The notes under the pieces were generated by a model. The model was not told the DNA's origin and made no database searches. It saw only the letters and a list, made by a program, of their open reading frames with translations. A stretch of DNA of 5,689 nucleotides from an uncultured Treponema sp. Its GTDB lineage: Bacteria; Spirochaetota; Spirochaetia; Treponematales; Treponemataceae. Each line of letters opens with the position of its first letter. Position 1 is the stretch's first letter. Both the position numbers and the translations under genes were made by a program. This document shows, in pieces, positions 1 through 5,689 of the stretch. The DNA is taken from assembly GCA_905372345.1 (NCBI GenBank), contig CAJPPE010000120.1:1-5689 (forward strand). The letters are read 5' to 3'.

Positions 1-55
1 GTTCAAAGGCGATTTTTTCTGCATCATTTAAATCTTTAAGAAATTTGATTTTCAT
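1..55 (-). CDS. Start of a downstream gene, possibly PseH-like N-acetyltransferase (partial)
   Basis: This is the first 18 codons of a gene that runs off the left edge. The reading frame begins MKIKFLKDLNDAEKIAFE and is open to the window edge. Its ATG overlaps the TGA of the methyltransferase gene by four bases (ATGA), so the two are probably translationally coupled. A GAGG Shine-Dalgarno-like site lies 10 bases upstream. The fragment is too short for a firm family call. The LND-x-EK pattern near the N-terminus resembles, from memory, the start of Helicobacter and Campylobacter PseH, the GNAT-family enzyme that N-acylates the 4-amino group made by PseC. PseH is also a gene the pathway still needs at this point in the operon. 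The existence of the gene is well supported; the PseH identity is a guess. Confidence 0.6.
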   Translation of the reverse strand, partial: MKIKFLKDLNDAEKIAFE

Positions 56-753
56 TTTTTCATAGCCTCATATACAAGAAAATCAAAATTCTCCGTCATA
101 CCGTTATATGTTTTGCTTATTTTTTCCATGTAGTGAATTTCAAACCTATCAGTATCAAAGAACTGTCTTACATCCCCTTCCTCCATAAATCTGAAAGGAT
201 AATCATTCCCATAGAAAGGTGATTTTTTTCTCTTTATTCCATCCAGAGTACTTTTATCAATCAACGTTGCAGGAGAATGGTTAATAAACGCCATAGATGA
301 TTTACAAGGAGTATAGGAAAAAAATAAACCACCCGGCCTAAGGCAACGATATACCTCCTCTACGAATTGTTTAAAATCTGCTTCCGGAAGGCAATAGGAA
401 GAAAAAATATCAATAATCGCATTAAAAGTACCGGATTCAAAATCAAGATGGCGCATATCACCTTGTTTTATATTGATTTTTTTATTACCTAATAACAAGG
501 GAACTAAAGTAAGTGCATCTTTCGAGAAGTCTATTCCGTATCCATCAAAATGTTCGTCAGCAAGCAGTCTTAAGTTGGCTCCGGAACCGCAGCCAACTTC
601 CAATATTTTTATATTTTTCCGGTTTTTGATTGAGAAGTCAAAAAAATTCCTCCCCATAAATCTACAAAATTCTTCATTTGGCCATCGTCTCTGAGCCTTT
701 ACACCTTCAGTTGCATATAAATCGTTATAAAAAATTTGTGTTTTTTCACTCAT
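52..753 (-). CDS. Class I SAM-dependent methyltransferase (probable sugar or acyl-chain O-methyltransferase)
   Basis: A complete 233-residue Rossmann-fold methyltransferase. The glycine-rich SAM-binding motif I is ILEVGCGSG at residues 50-58. The acidic residue that normally contacts the SAM ribose is D75 in GYGIDFS, a GDMRHLDF segment (98-105) follows the third strand, and LRPGG (138-142) is the usual post-motif III turn. There is no signal peptide or membrane segment, so it should be cytosolic. The ATG is well fixed: an in-frame TAA lies two codons upstream and an AGAGGA site sits 7 bases before it. It is preceded by the only real gap in the operon (38 bases) and overlaps the next gene by ATGA. 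The fold is clear but the acceptor is not. Its place in a pseudaminic acid operon suggests O-methylation of the nonulosonic sugar or of its acyl substituent. Methylation of another carbohydrate or a lipid precursor remains possible. Confidence 0.9.
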   Translation of the reverse strand: MSEKTQIFYNDLYATEGVKAQRRWPNEEFCRFMGRNFFDFSIKNRKNIKILEVGCGSGANLRLLADEHFDGYGIDFSKDALTLVPLLLGNKKINIKQGDMRHLDFESGTFNAIIDIFSSYCLPEADFKQFVEEVYRCLRPGGLFFSYTPCKSSMAFINHSPATLIDKSTLDGIKRKKSPFYGNDYPFRFMEEGDVRQFFDTDRFEIHYMEKISKTYNGMTENFDFLVYEAMKK

Positions 754-760
754 TGGTTAT

Positions 761-766
761 TCCTCT
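761..766 (-). promoter_or_regulatory. Ribosome binding site of the methyltransferase gene
   Basis: On the minus strand this reads AGAGGA, 7 bases before the ATG at 753. Together with the in-frame TAA two codons upstream of that ATG, it settles the start of the methyltransferase. Confidence 0.75.
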
Positions 767-791
767 CTTTGCCATTCAGCACACCATCAAA

Positions 792-2087
792 TTATTTTAT
801 ATTCCTTTTAAAGACAGGATCGACTTTCCCGCCTTTGAGAATTCCGCCAAGACTGTCTTGCTGAATAGCCTTTTTAATAAGAGCAAATGCTTTATCGGTT
901 GCATCAAGATAAAAATCGATTTCTTTTTCGGTATGTGTACCGTTCAAATTACAGATTGCAAATACCAAAATTCCGTTTTCAATCATAACTTGGGAGTATA
1001 CGCTGTGTATATCCAAATACGATAAGCTGCCGATTCCGTCAAAGGCAAGACCGCAATGCGGGGGCAAACCGCTGACCGTGATAATCTTTTCAAGCTCATA
1101 TTTTTTTACCAGTTTTTTTAATCCGGTATGCATTTTTTCTCCGAGTTTCCAAATAGAATCATAAAATCCGGGCTTTTCCAAAACCTTAATTGTTGCCAAG
1201 GCTGCCGCCATGGAAAGCGCATCCCCTCCAAACGTTGTCGAAATAAAAACACCTTTTTCTATTTGTTGCATAAGTTCTTTTTTACCGGCAACGGCGGATA
1301 TTGCATATCCGTTTCCCATTCCCTTGCCGAAAGCGGCCAAATCGGGGGTTACCTTATACAATTCGGAAGCTCCGCCCAAAGCATAACGGAAACCGGAAAC
1401 GACTTCATCAAAAATAAGAATTGCATTATGTTTATGTACCAAATCCTTTAATGCTTGCAGATAGCCTTCTTTCGGTCCGTCCGCCTGAATCGGTTCCAGA
1501 ATGACGGCTGCAACTTTATCTTTATATGTATTTAACTTTTCTTCTATATCGGCAAGGTCATTGTATATAAAATTCTTTGTAAGCTCGCAAACAGCTTTCG
1601 GAACTCCTTTATTGTTGTTTGAAGCACCGATTGACCAATCATGCATACCGTGGTAACCGCTCATCAATACCATTTCTTTTCCCGTATACGCTCGTGCAAG
1701 GCGTATTGCCGCGGTGGTGGCATCGCCTCCGTTTTTTACAAAACGCACCATTTCGGCACAGGGAATTATTTTGCATATTTTTTCGGCAAGTTCAACTTCT
1801 ATGGGACTTTGTAAAGAAAAGCTTGCACCTTTTTCCAATTGTTTTTTTACGGCATCGTTTATGCGATCATCATTATACCCGACAGTGATAGGTCCCAATG
1901 CGCAAATAAAGTCTATAAATTCATTGCCGTCAACATCATAGACACGACATCCCTTAGCTTTTTCAATATATAAAGGAGAAATCCCCTTACAAAAATAGCG
2001 GTAAGATTTACTAAATGTTTGAGCCGCAAGCGGAGAAACCTTTAATTCACGCTCAAGCAACTCATTTGATTTTGTATACGTTTTCAT
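792..2087 (-). CDS. Class III PLP-dependent aminotransferase, glutamate-1-semialdehyde aminomutase-like
   Basis: A complete 431-residue fold-type I aminotransferase of class III. FDEVVSGFR (226-234) carries D227, which should hold the pyridine nitrogen of PLP. FGKGMGNGY (253-261) carries the presumed Schiff-base lysine K255. STTFGGDALS (283-292) matches the conserved threonine/glycine loop that binds phosphate from the partner subunit. The cofactor-phosphate loop near residue 119 reads NGGDATTAA, where true HemL has an NSGTEA-type loop, and the protein continues about 30 residues beyond the usual core, ending in a PVFKRN segment. These differences, and the absence of other haem genes, argue against a role in tetrapyrrole synthesis. 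The gene starts two bases after the pseF stop with a strong AAGGAG site. An amino or amino/keto transfer on a precursor of the nonulosonic sugar or its side chain is likely. The actual substrate cannot be read from the sequence. Confidence 0.9.
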   Translation of the reverse strand: MKTYTKSNELLERELKVSPLAAQTFSKSYRYFCKGISPLYIEKAKGCRVYDVDGNEFIDFICALGPITVGYNDDRINDAVKKQLEKGASFSLQSPIEVELAEKICKIIPCAEMVRFVKNGGDATTAAIRLARAYTGKEMVLMSGYHGMHDWSIGASNNNKGVPKAVCELTKNFIYNDLADIEEKLNTYKDKVAAVILEPIQADGPKEGYLQALKDLVHKHNAILIFDEVVSGFRYALGGASELYKVTPDLAAFGKGMGNGYAISAVAGKKELMQQIEKGVFISTTFGGDALSMAAALATIKVLEKPGFYDSIWKLGEKMHTGLKKLVKKYELEKIITVSGLPPHCGLAFDGIGSLSYLDIHSVYSQVMIENGILVFAICNLNGTHTEKEIDFYLDATDKAFALIKKAIQQDSLGGILKGGKVDPVFKRNIK

Positions 2088-2089
2088 AT

Positions 2090-2779
2090 TTACACTCCTT
2101 GTAGAATTTTATACTTTAATTCTGCAGCTTTCCAGTCTTCAATTGTATCGATATCCTGACATTCGATTTCATTGATTATATACGCACCGATATTCGGCGG
2201 TACTAATGTTTTATTTTCCAATAATGCCGATGTTTTGCAAAAATAAAACATACCTACATCGTAATATTTCGGCACTAAATCCTGCGAGCGGATAAGCTGT
2301 GCCGCCCTATCGTTCGGTACAAGTTTACCTTCGCTTATAATCATTGCCCATTCTATCGGTACCGGATATTTACACACCGGCATAATGGCGTCGTTTGAAT
2401 CTGAAAGCATTTGATTATAGGCCTTTTGCAACGAGTCGGCCGTTAAAAAAGGAACACAAGGATAAATACAACATACCATATCAAAACCAATGTTTAATTT
2501 TTTATATTCGGTTAATACTTCTTCCAAAACATCGTAGGTAATTGCGTAATCCGAACTGGTTTTAGCACTGCGCATAAAGGGAACTTCGGCACCATAGTTT
2601 TTTGCAACGGCAGCGATTTCTTTATCATCAGTTGAAACCATAACCGTATCAAAGAGTTCCGATTTTTTTGCCGAGTCAATCGCATAGGCAAGCATAGGGT
2701 TACCCATAAATTCTTTTATATTTTTCCGAGGAATACGTTTTGAGCCTCCTCGTGCCGTTATAATCGCGATGGTTTTCAT
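2090..2779 (-). CDS. pseF: CMP-nonulosonate synthetase, pseudaminic acid cytidylyltransferase type
   Basis: A complete 229-residue nucleotidyltransferase of the CMP-sialic acid synthetase family. It should join CTP and the free nonulosonic acid to give the CMP-sugar donor used by the glycosyltransferase. The N-terminal ARGGSKRIPRKNIK (9-22) is the CTP-binding signature. VSTDD (48-52) and the C-terminal QDIDTIEDW segment supply the acidic residues expected around the metal. The RSQDL...YYDVGMFYF region corresponds to the RSQDL...DAGQFYW stretch that, from memory, marks PseF rather than NeuA. The length is usual for PseF. Its ATG overlaps the TGA of the aldo/keto reductase (ATGA), with a GGAG site 6 bases upstream. 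The family is certain. PseF is favoured over a NeuA or legionaminic acid enzyme because pseB and pseC lie in the same operon, but the exact sugar may be a modified one. Confidence 0.88.
   Translation of the reverse strand: MKTIAIITARGGSKRIPRKNIKEFMGNPMLAYAIDSAKKSELFDTVMVSTDDKEIAAVAKNYGAEVPFMRSAKTSSDYAITYDVLEEVLTEYKKLNIGFDMVCCIYPCVPFLTADSLQKAYNQMLSDSNDAIMPVCKYPVPIEWAMIISEGKLVPNDRAAQLIRSQDLVPKYYDVGMFYFCKTSALLENKTLVPPNIGAYIINEIECQDIDTIEDWKAAELKYKILQGV
2095..2100 (-). promoter_or_regulatory. Ribosome binding site of the class III aminotransferase gene
   Basis: On the minus strand this reads AAGGAG, the strongest Shine-Dalgarno match in the window, 7 bases before the ATG at 2087. It lies inside the last codons of the upstream pseF-type gene, so the two genes are packed with only two untranslated bases between stop and start. 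Confidence 0.8.
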
Positions 2780-3567
2780 TCTTTACTCCACAAGGAAGGA
2801 TTGATAATCTTTTCATCATGAACGGAAAATATGCTGTAATCGACAGATGGACATGGGCTTGTAGCCGCTTTATAAATCTCTTCCAAATCATGTAAGCATG
2901 TAACACCGACAACCAATTTATCAACTTGTTTTAATGACAATAAGAAATGCAGGGCATACAAAAGTTTCGGATGGGGGATTCCTTGCAAAATATGTTTTAT
3001 CGAATCAAATTGTGCCGGATAATCGGTCATCAGTAATAAGCCCTGCAAAAAAACCGAACGTGAGTGCACTTCAATTTTTTTATTTTTCAATTCAGGAAGA
3101 AGCGGTATAAAACGCTGATCCAATATATTAAGCGGCAGTTGCACAATATCAATAGGATATGATTGGATTATCCGCGACAGTTGTTTAGGAGAATACACAC
3201 TTACGCCGATCTTATGCACCAGTTTTTGCCTTTTCCAATCTTCAAACTTTTGCCATGTTTTATCATTTATTTCATCTTCACGATGAAATAAGAGAGCATC
3301 AATGGAACTGATGTTTAATTTACAAAGAGAATCCTCGAGTTCTGCATCACCCGATAATTTGGTAACAATCTTAAACGATGATAAATCATAACGGCCCAAA
3401 ACGGCTTCGCTTTCACCGTAGCCCTGTGCCGTATCCAGCGTATTTATATTGTGGATTTTACAAAATGTAAGAATCTTTTCTATTTCGACCGCCGGCACTT
3501 GACCGCGTGTATTTGAGATGCCGTAGTTCATGCCGAATTGAACGGTACCGAGTGCAAGTTTTGTCAT
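2776..3567 (-). CDS. Aldo/keto reductase family oxidoreductase
   Basis: A complete 263-residue (alpha/beta)8 NAD(P)H-dependent oxidoreductase. The N-terminal LALGTVQFGMNYGI is typical of the aldo/keto reductases found in surface-polysaccharide clusters. All four members of the catalytic tetrad are visible: D45 and Y50 in LDTAQGYGESE, K70 in VTKLSG, and H95 in LLFHRED. It should therefore be active, unlike the tetrad-deficient members of the family. It is shorter than the common 300-330 residue form, but the SRSVFLQGLL segment and the C-terminal VVGVT strand expected of the barrel are present. It overlaps pseC and pseF by ATGA at both ends. The core pseudaminic pathway needs no such enzyme, so it probably reduces a keto or aldehyde group on a precursor or side chain. 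The substrate is unknown. Confidence 0.9.
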   Translation of the reverse strand: MTKLALGTVQFGMNYGISNTRGQVPAVEIEKILTFCKIHNINTLDTAQGYGESEAVLGRYDLSSFKIVTKLSGDAELEDSLCKLNISSIDALLFHREDEINDKTWQKFEDWKRQKLVHKIGVSVYSPKQLSRIIQSYPIDIVQLPLNILDQRFIPLLPELKNKKIEVHSRSVFLQGLLLMTDYPAQFDSIKHILQGIPHPKLLYALHFLLSLKQVDKLVVGVTCLHDLEEIYKAATSPCPSVDYSIFSVHDEKIINPSLWSKE

Positions 3568-4712
3568 TTACAAATTATCTCCCGAATTGCATTGATTACC
3601 GTTTTTACATCGCTATCTGACATTGCAGGATATAAGGGAATCGATAAAGCCCTTTCATAATATTTTTCGGCAATAGGGTAATCCCCTACTTTATAACCAT
3701 AGTATGTTTTATAATACGGCTGAGTATGTACAGGAATATAGTGTACTTGTGTACCGATTCCTTTATCGGCCAATTTTTTCATAAAATCTTTACGTGTTGT
3801 TCCGATTACGTCAAAGTCGATTTGTAACACATAGAGGTGAAAACAGGAAACTTGTTCGGAATTTCTATACGGAAGTTTAACATACGGTATACCGTCAAAA
3901 GCTTCATTATACCTATCGACAATACTTTGCCTACGCTCTCTAAAATGCTCAAGTTTTAAAAGCTGAGAATATCCTAAAGCCGCCTGCATATCGGTCATAC
4001 GATAATTAAAACCGAGACTGTGCATTTCGTAATACCAGGGACCGGGATTTTGAGTAAGCAACTCAGCATCTTTTGTCATACCGTGACTTCGTAATTGTAA
4101 AAGGCGTTTATACAAGACTTCATCATTTACCGTTATCGCACCGCCCTCGCCGGTGGTGATTGTTTTTACCGGATGAAAAGAAAACACTGTCATATCCGAA
4201 TATTTGCAGCTTCCCACAGGAGCACCATCCGCATAACACGAACCGATTGCATGAGCCGCATCTTCAATAACTTTGATATTATGAGTGTCTACAATTTTTC
4301 TAATCAGCTCCATATCGCAGGCTAAACCGGCAAAATGGACGGGAATAACAACCTTTGTATCCGATGTTATTTTTTTCTCAATTTTATTTGGATCAATATT
4401 ATAAGTATCGGGATTTATATCCGCAAAAACAGGCTTTACTTTATTATACAAAAGACAATTTGCCGAAGCTAAAAACGTATTCGGAGTTGTAATTCCCTCA
4501 GAATTTTCCGGTAAATTAAGAGCTTGTACAGCAATATGCAATCCTGCCGTTGCATTAGAAACTGCAACACAATAACGAGCACCTGTTATTTCACAAATTT
4601 TATTTTCAAAGCAGCTGACTGCAGGCCCTTGAGTTAAAAAGTCTGACTTTAAGACCTCCGTAATGGCCTTTATATCTTCATCATCAATGTATTGGTGTCC
4701 GTATTGAATCAT
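3564..4712 (-). CDS. pseC: UDP-4-amino-4,6-dideoxy-N-acetyl-beta-L-altrosamine transaminase
   Basis: A complete 382-residue aminotransferase of the DegT/DnrJ/EryC1/StrS family. It should transfer an amino group, normally from glutamate, to C4 of the keto sugar made by PseB, giving UDP-4-amino-4,6-dideoxy-N-acetyl-beta-L-altrosamine. The PLP lysine is K183 in FSFHPVKTITTGEGGA, the same number I recall for Helicobacter pylori PseC. VIEDAAHAIG (148-157) supplies the aspartate D151 that holds the PLP ring nitrogen. The N-terminal YGHQYIDDEDI and the SNATAGLH loop (52-59) are typical of PseC. Length agrees with the family. The ATG overlaps the pseB stop by one base (TGATG), with an AGGA site 8 bases before it, and the gene ends in an ATGA overlap with the reductase. 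Other sugar 4-aminotransferases are related, but the pairing with pseB makes PseC the best call. Confidence 0.93.
   Translation of the reverse strand: MIQYGHQYIDDEDIKAITEVLKSDFLTQGPAVSCFENKICEITGARYCVAVSNATAGLHIAVQALNLPENSEGITTPNTFLASANCLLYNKVKPVFADINPDTYNIDPNKIEKKITSDTKVVIPVHFAGLACDMELIRKIVDTHNIKVIEDAAHAIGSCYADGAPVGSCKYSDMTVFSFHPVKTITTGEGGAITVNDEVLYKRLLQLRSHGMTKDAELLTQNPGPWYYEMHSLGFNYRMTDMQAALGYSQLLKLEHFRERRQSIVDRYNEAFDGIPYVKLPYRNSEQVSCFHLYVLQIDFDVIGTTRKDFMKKLADKGIGTQVHYIPVHTQPYYKTYYGYKVGDYPIAEKYYERALSIPLYPAMSDSDVKTVINAIREIICK
3579..3583 (-). promoter_or_regulatory. Distant ribosome binding site of the aldo/keto reductase gene
   Basis: On the minus strand this reads GGGAG and lies 11 bases before the ATG at 3567, longer than the 6-8 base spacing of the other genes here. 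The start overlaps the pseC stop as ATGA, so termination-reinitiation by the same ribosomes probably supplements this site. Confidence 0.5.
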
Positions 4713-5689
4713 CAGATATTTCCTACTTTTTCTTTATTCTCATCAATCCATTTTCTAAGCTGAGGGATAGTCATCCATTCGGTATTATTATCTGATGTAT
4801 AACTGAATCCTTCAGGAACCTGCTTGCCGCCCTTAATCATCTTTTCAGCTTGTGCCCATTCACAAATCTGCGGAATAATTTTAAAATGCTCGGGATACTC
4901 ATAGGTAAAATGGGCATCTTCTACACCTATCATTTGCTCATGCAGTTTTTCTCCCGGTCTGATTCCAATTTCTATCTGCTCTGCATTTTCGTCTACGGCA
5001 GACGCAATATCGCAAATATTCATGGAAGGAATCTTCTTAACATAAATTTCTCCACCTTCCATATCCTCAAAGGCATGCCAAACAAGTTCAACACCCTGCT
5101 CAAGAGAGATCATAAAGCGAGTCATTCTTCTGTCGGTTATAGTCAGTTTTCCCGTTTTTGACATATCAAGAAAAAAAGGAATAACCGATCCACGGGATCC
5201 CATTACATTGCCGTAACGTACAACTGCAAAACAAGTTCTACCACCCGTATAAGAATTCCCTGCAATAAAAACTTTATCGCTGCACAGTTTTGTTGCTCCG
5301 TACAAATTGACCGGCTGACTTGCTTTATCGGTACTTAAGGCAACGCACCGCTTAACACCTTTATCAATGCAAGCATCTATGAGATTCATAGCACCGTTTA
5401 CATTTGTTTTAATACATTCGAAAGGATTATATTCGGCTGTAGGAACAATTTTTGTAGCGGCGGCATGAACCACATAGTCAACACCATCAAGAGCACGATA
5501 CAAACGTTCCCTATCACGTACATCACCTATAAAAAAGCGAACACGAGAATCATTTGGAAATTTTTTTGCCATCTCCCACTGTTTCATTTCATCTCGGGAA
5601 TATATAATAATCTTTTTGGGATTATATTTTTTTAAAGTCATAGGAATAAAGGTATTACCGAAAGAACCGGTGCCTCCGGTAACTAGAAT
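4712..5689 (-). CDS. pseB: UDP-N-acetylglucosamine 4,6-dehydratase (inverting), N-terminus cut by window edge
   Basis: An extended short-chain dehydrogenase/reductase that opens the pathway: it converts UDP-GlcNAc to UDP-2-acetamido-2,6-dideoxy-beta-L-arabino-hexos-4-ulose. The reading frame is open to the right edge and starts ILVTGGTGSFG, the Rossmann NADP-binding loop, so the in-frame ATG at 5641 is internal and not the start. Catalytic residues lie in STDKASQPVNLYGATK: T, D and K, then Y and the lysine four further on. Aligned to H. pylori FlaA1 as I recall its numbering (T131, D132, K133, Y141, K145), about 11 residues are missing. IRPGEKLHEQMI near the C-terminus is typical of inverting 4,6-dehydratases. 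The estimated full length, about 335 residues, matches the family. It is the first enzyme of the visible operon and its stop overlaps the pseC start as TGATG. The operon promoter must lie outside the window. Confidence 0.95.
   Translation of the reverse strand: MLVTGGTGSFGNTFIPMTLKKYNPKKIIIYSRDEMKQWEMAKKFPNDSRVRFFIGDVRDRERLYRALDGVDYVVHAAATKIVPTAEYNPFECIKTNVNGAMNLIDACIDKGVKRCVALSTDKASQPVNLYGATKLCSDKVFIAGNSYTGGRTCFAVVRYGNVMGSRGSVIPFFLDMSKTGKLTITDRRMTRFMISLEQGVELVWHAFEDMEGGEIYVKKIPSMNICDIASAVDENAEQIEIGIRPGEKLHEQMIGVEDAHFTYEYPEHFKIIPQICEWAQAEKMIKGGKQVPEGFSYTSDNNTEWMTIPQLRKWIDENKEKVGNI

Noticed and set aside
754..791. The 38-base gap before the methyltransferase as an internal promoter or terminator
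   Set aside because: I see no stem-loop followed by a T run and no convincing -35/-10 pair; only the ribosome binding site is supported.
473..1025. Plus-strand open frames overlapping the methyltransferase and the aminotransferase end
   Set aside because: They lie opposite well-conserved minus-strand genes, have low-complexity or unrecognisable translations and lack convincing ribosome sites; they are antisense shadows.
1099..1120. Runs of seven T or A (here and at several other places) as possible phase-variation tracts
   Set aside because: None exceeds about seven bases, all sit in intact frames of an AT-rich genome, and no gene appears frameshifted, so slipped-strand switching is not supported.
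1128..1941. Several plus-strand open frames opposite the class III aminotransferase
   Set aside because: The minus-strand frame carries all expected PLP-enzyme motifs across this stretch; the plus-strand products show no domain and reflect the same codons read backwards.
2700..2924. A 74-residue minus-strand frame spanning the reductase/pseF junction
   Set aside because: It is out of frame with two clearly functional genes that overlap by ATGA, and its product has no recognisable features.
4850..5161. A 103-residue plus-strand open frame opposite pseB
   Set aside because: It lies wholly within the conserved dehydratase gene on the other strand and encodes nothing recognisable.
5651..5684. 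Repeated ACCGG/CCGGT units near the right edge as a protein-binding inverted repeat
   Set aside because: They fall exactly on the codons for the glycine-rich VTGGTGSFG loop and are explained by coding constraint.

Overview
The window is a gene-dense piece of a nonulosonic (sialic-acid-like) sugar operon. Every real gene is on the minus strand, so transcription runs from high to low coordinates. The order is: pseB (cut by the right edge), pseC, an aldo/keto reductase, a pseF-type CMP-sugar synthetase, a class III (glutamate-1-semialdehyde aminomutase-like) aminotransferase, a class I SAM-dependent methyltransferase, and the first 18 codons of one more gene (cut by the left edge). No RNA gene, mobile element, CRISPR array, promoter or terminator is visible. 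The longest gap between genes is 38 bases.

PseB and PseC are the first two enzymes of CMP-pseudaminic acid synthesis. They convert UDP-GlcNAc to a 4-keto and then a 4-amino 6-deoxy-L-sugar nucleotide. PseF is the last enzyme, activating the finished nine-carbon sugar with CTP. The middle steps (PseH N-acetyltransferase, PseG UDP-sugar hydrolase, PseI synthase) are not seen complete here. The short start of a gene at the left edge resembles the N-terminus of PseH, so they probably follow downstream. In bacteria this pathway most often supplies sugar for O-glycosylation of flagellin, and sometimes for capsule or LPS.

The interest lies in the three extra genes placed among the pathway genes: a reductase, a second and unrelated aminotransferase, and a methyltransferase. 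They are translationally coupled or nearly so to the Pse genes, which suggests that the product is not plain pseudaminic acid but a tailored derivative. From memory of the literature, flagellins of the oral spirochete Treponema denticola carry a pseudaminic-type sugar whose N7 acyl group is a 2-methoxy-4,5,6-trihydroxyhexanoyl chain. A reductase plus an O-methyltransferase would be sensible parts of a route to such an acyl group. This is a hypothesis; the window alone does not prove it.

The organism looks like a moderately low-GC bacterium with good Shine-Dalgarno sites (AAGGAG, AGAGGA). A Treponema related to T. denticola fits the base composition and gene content, but a Firmicute (for example Negativicutes or Clostridia) cannot be excluded from the sequence alone.
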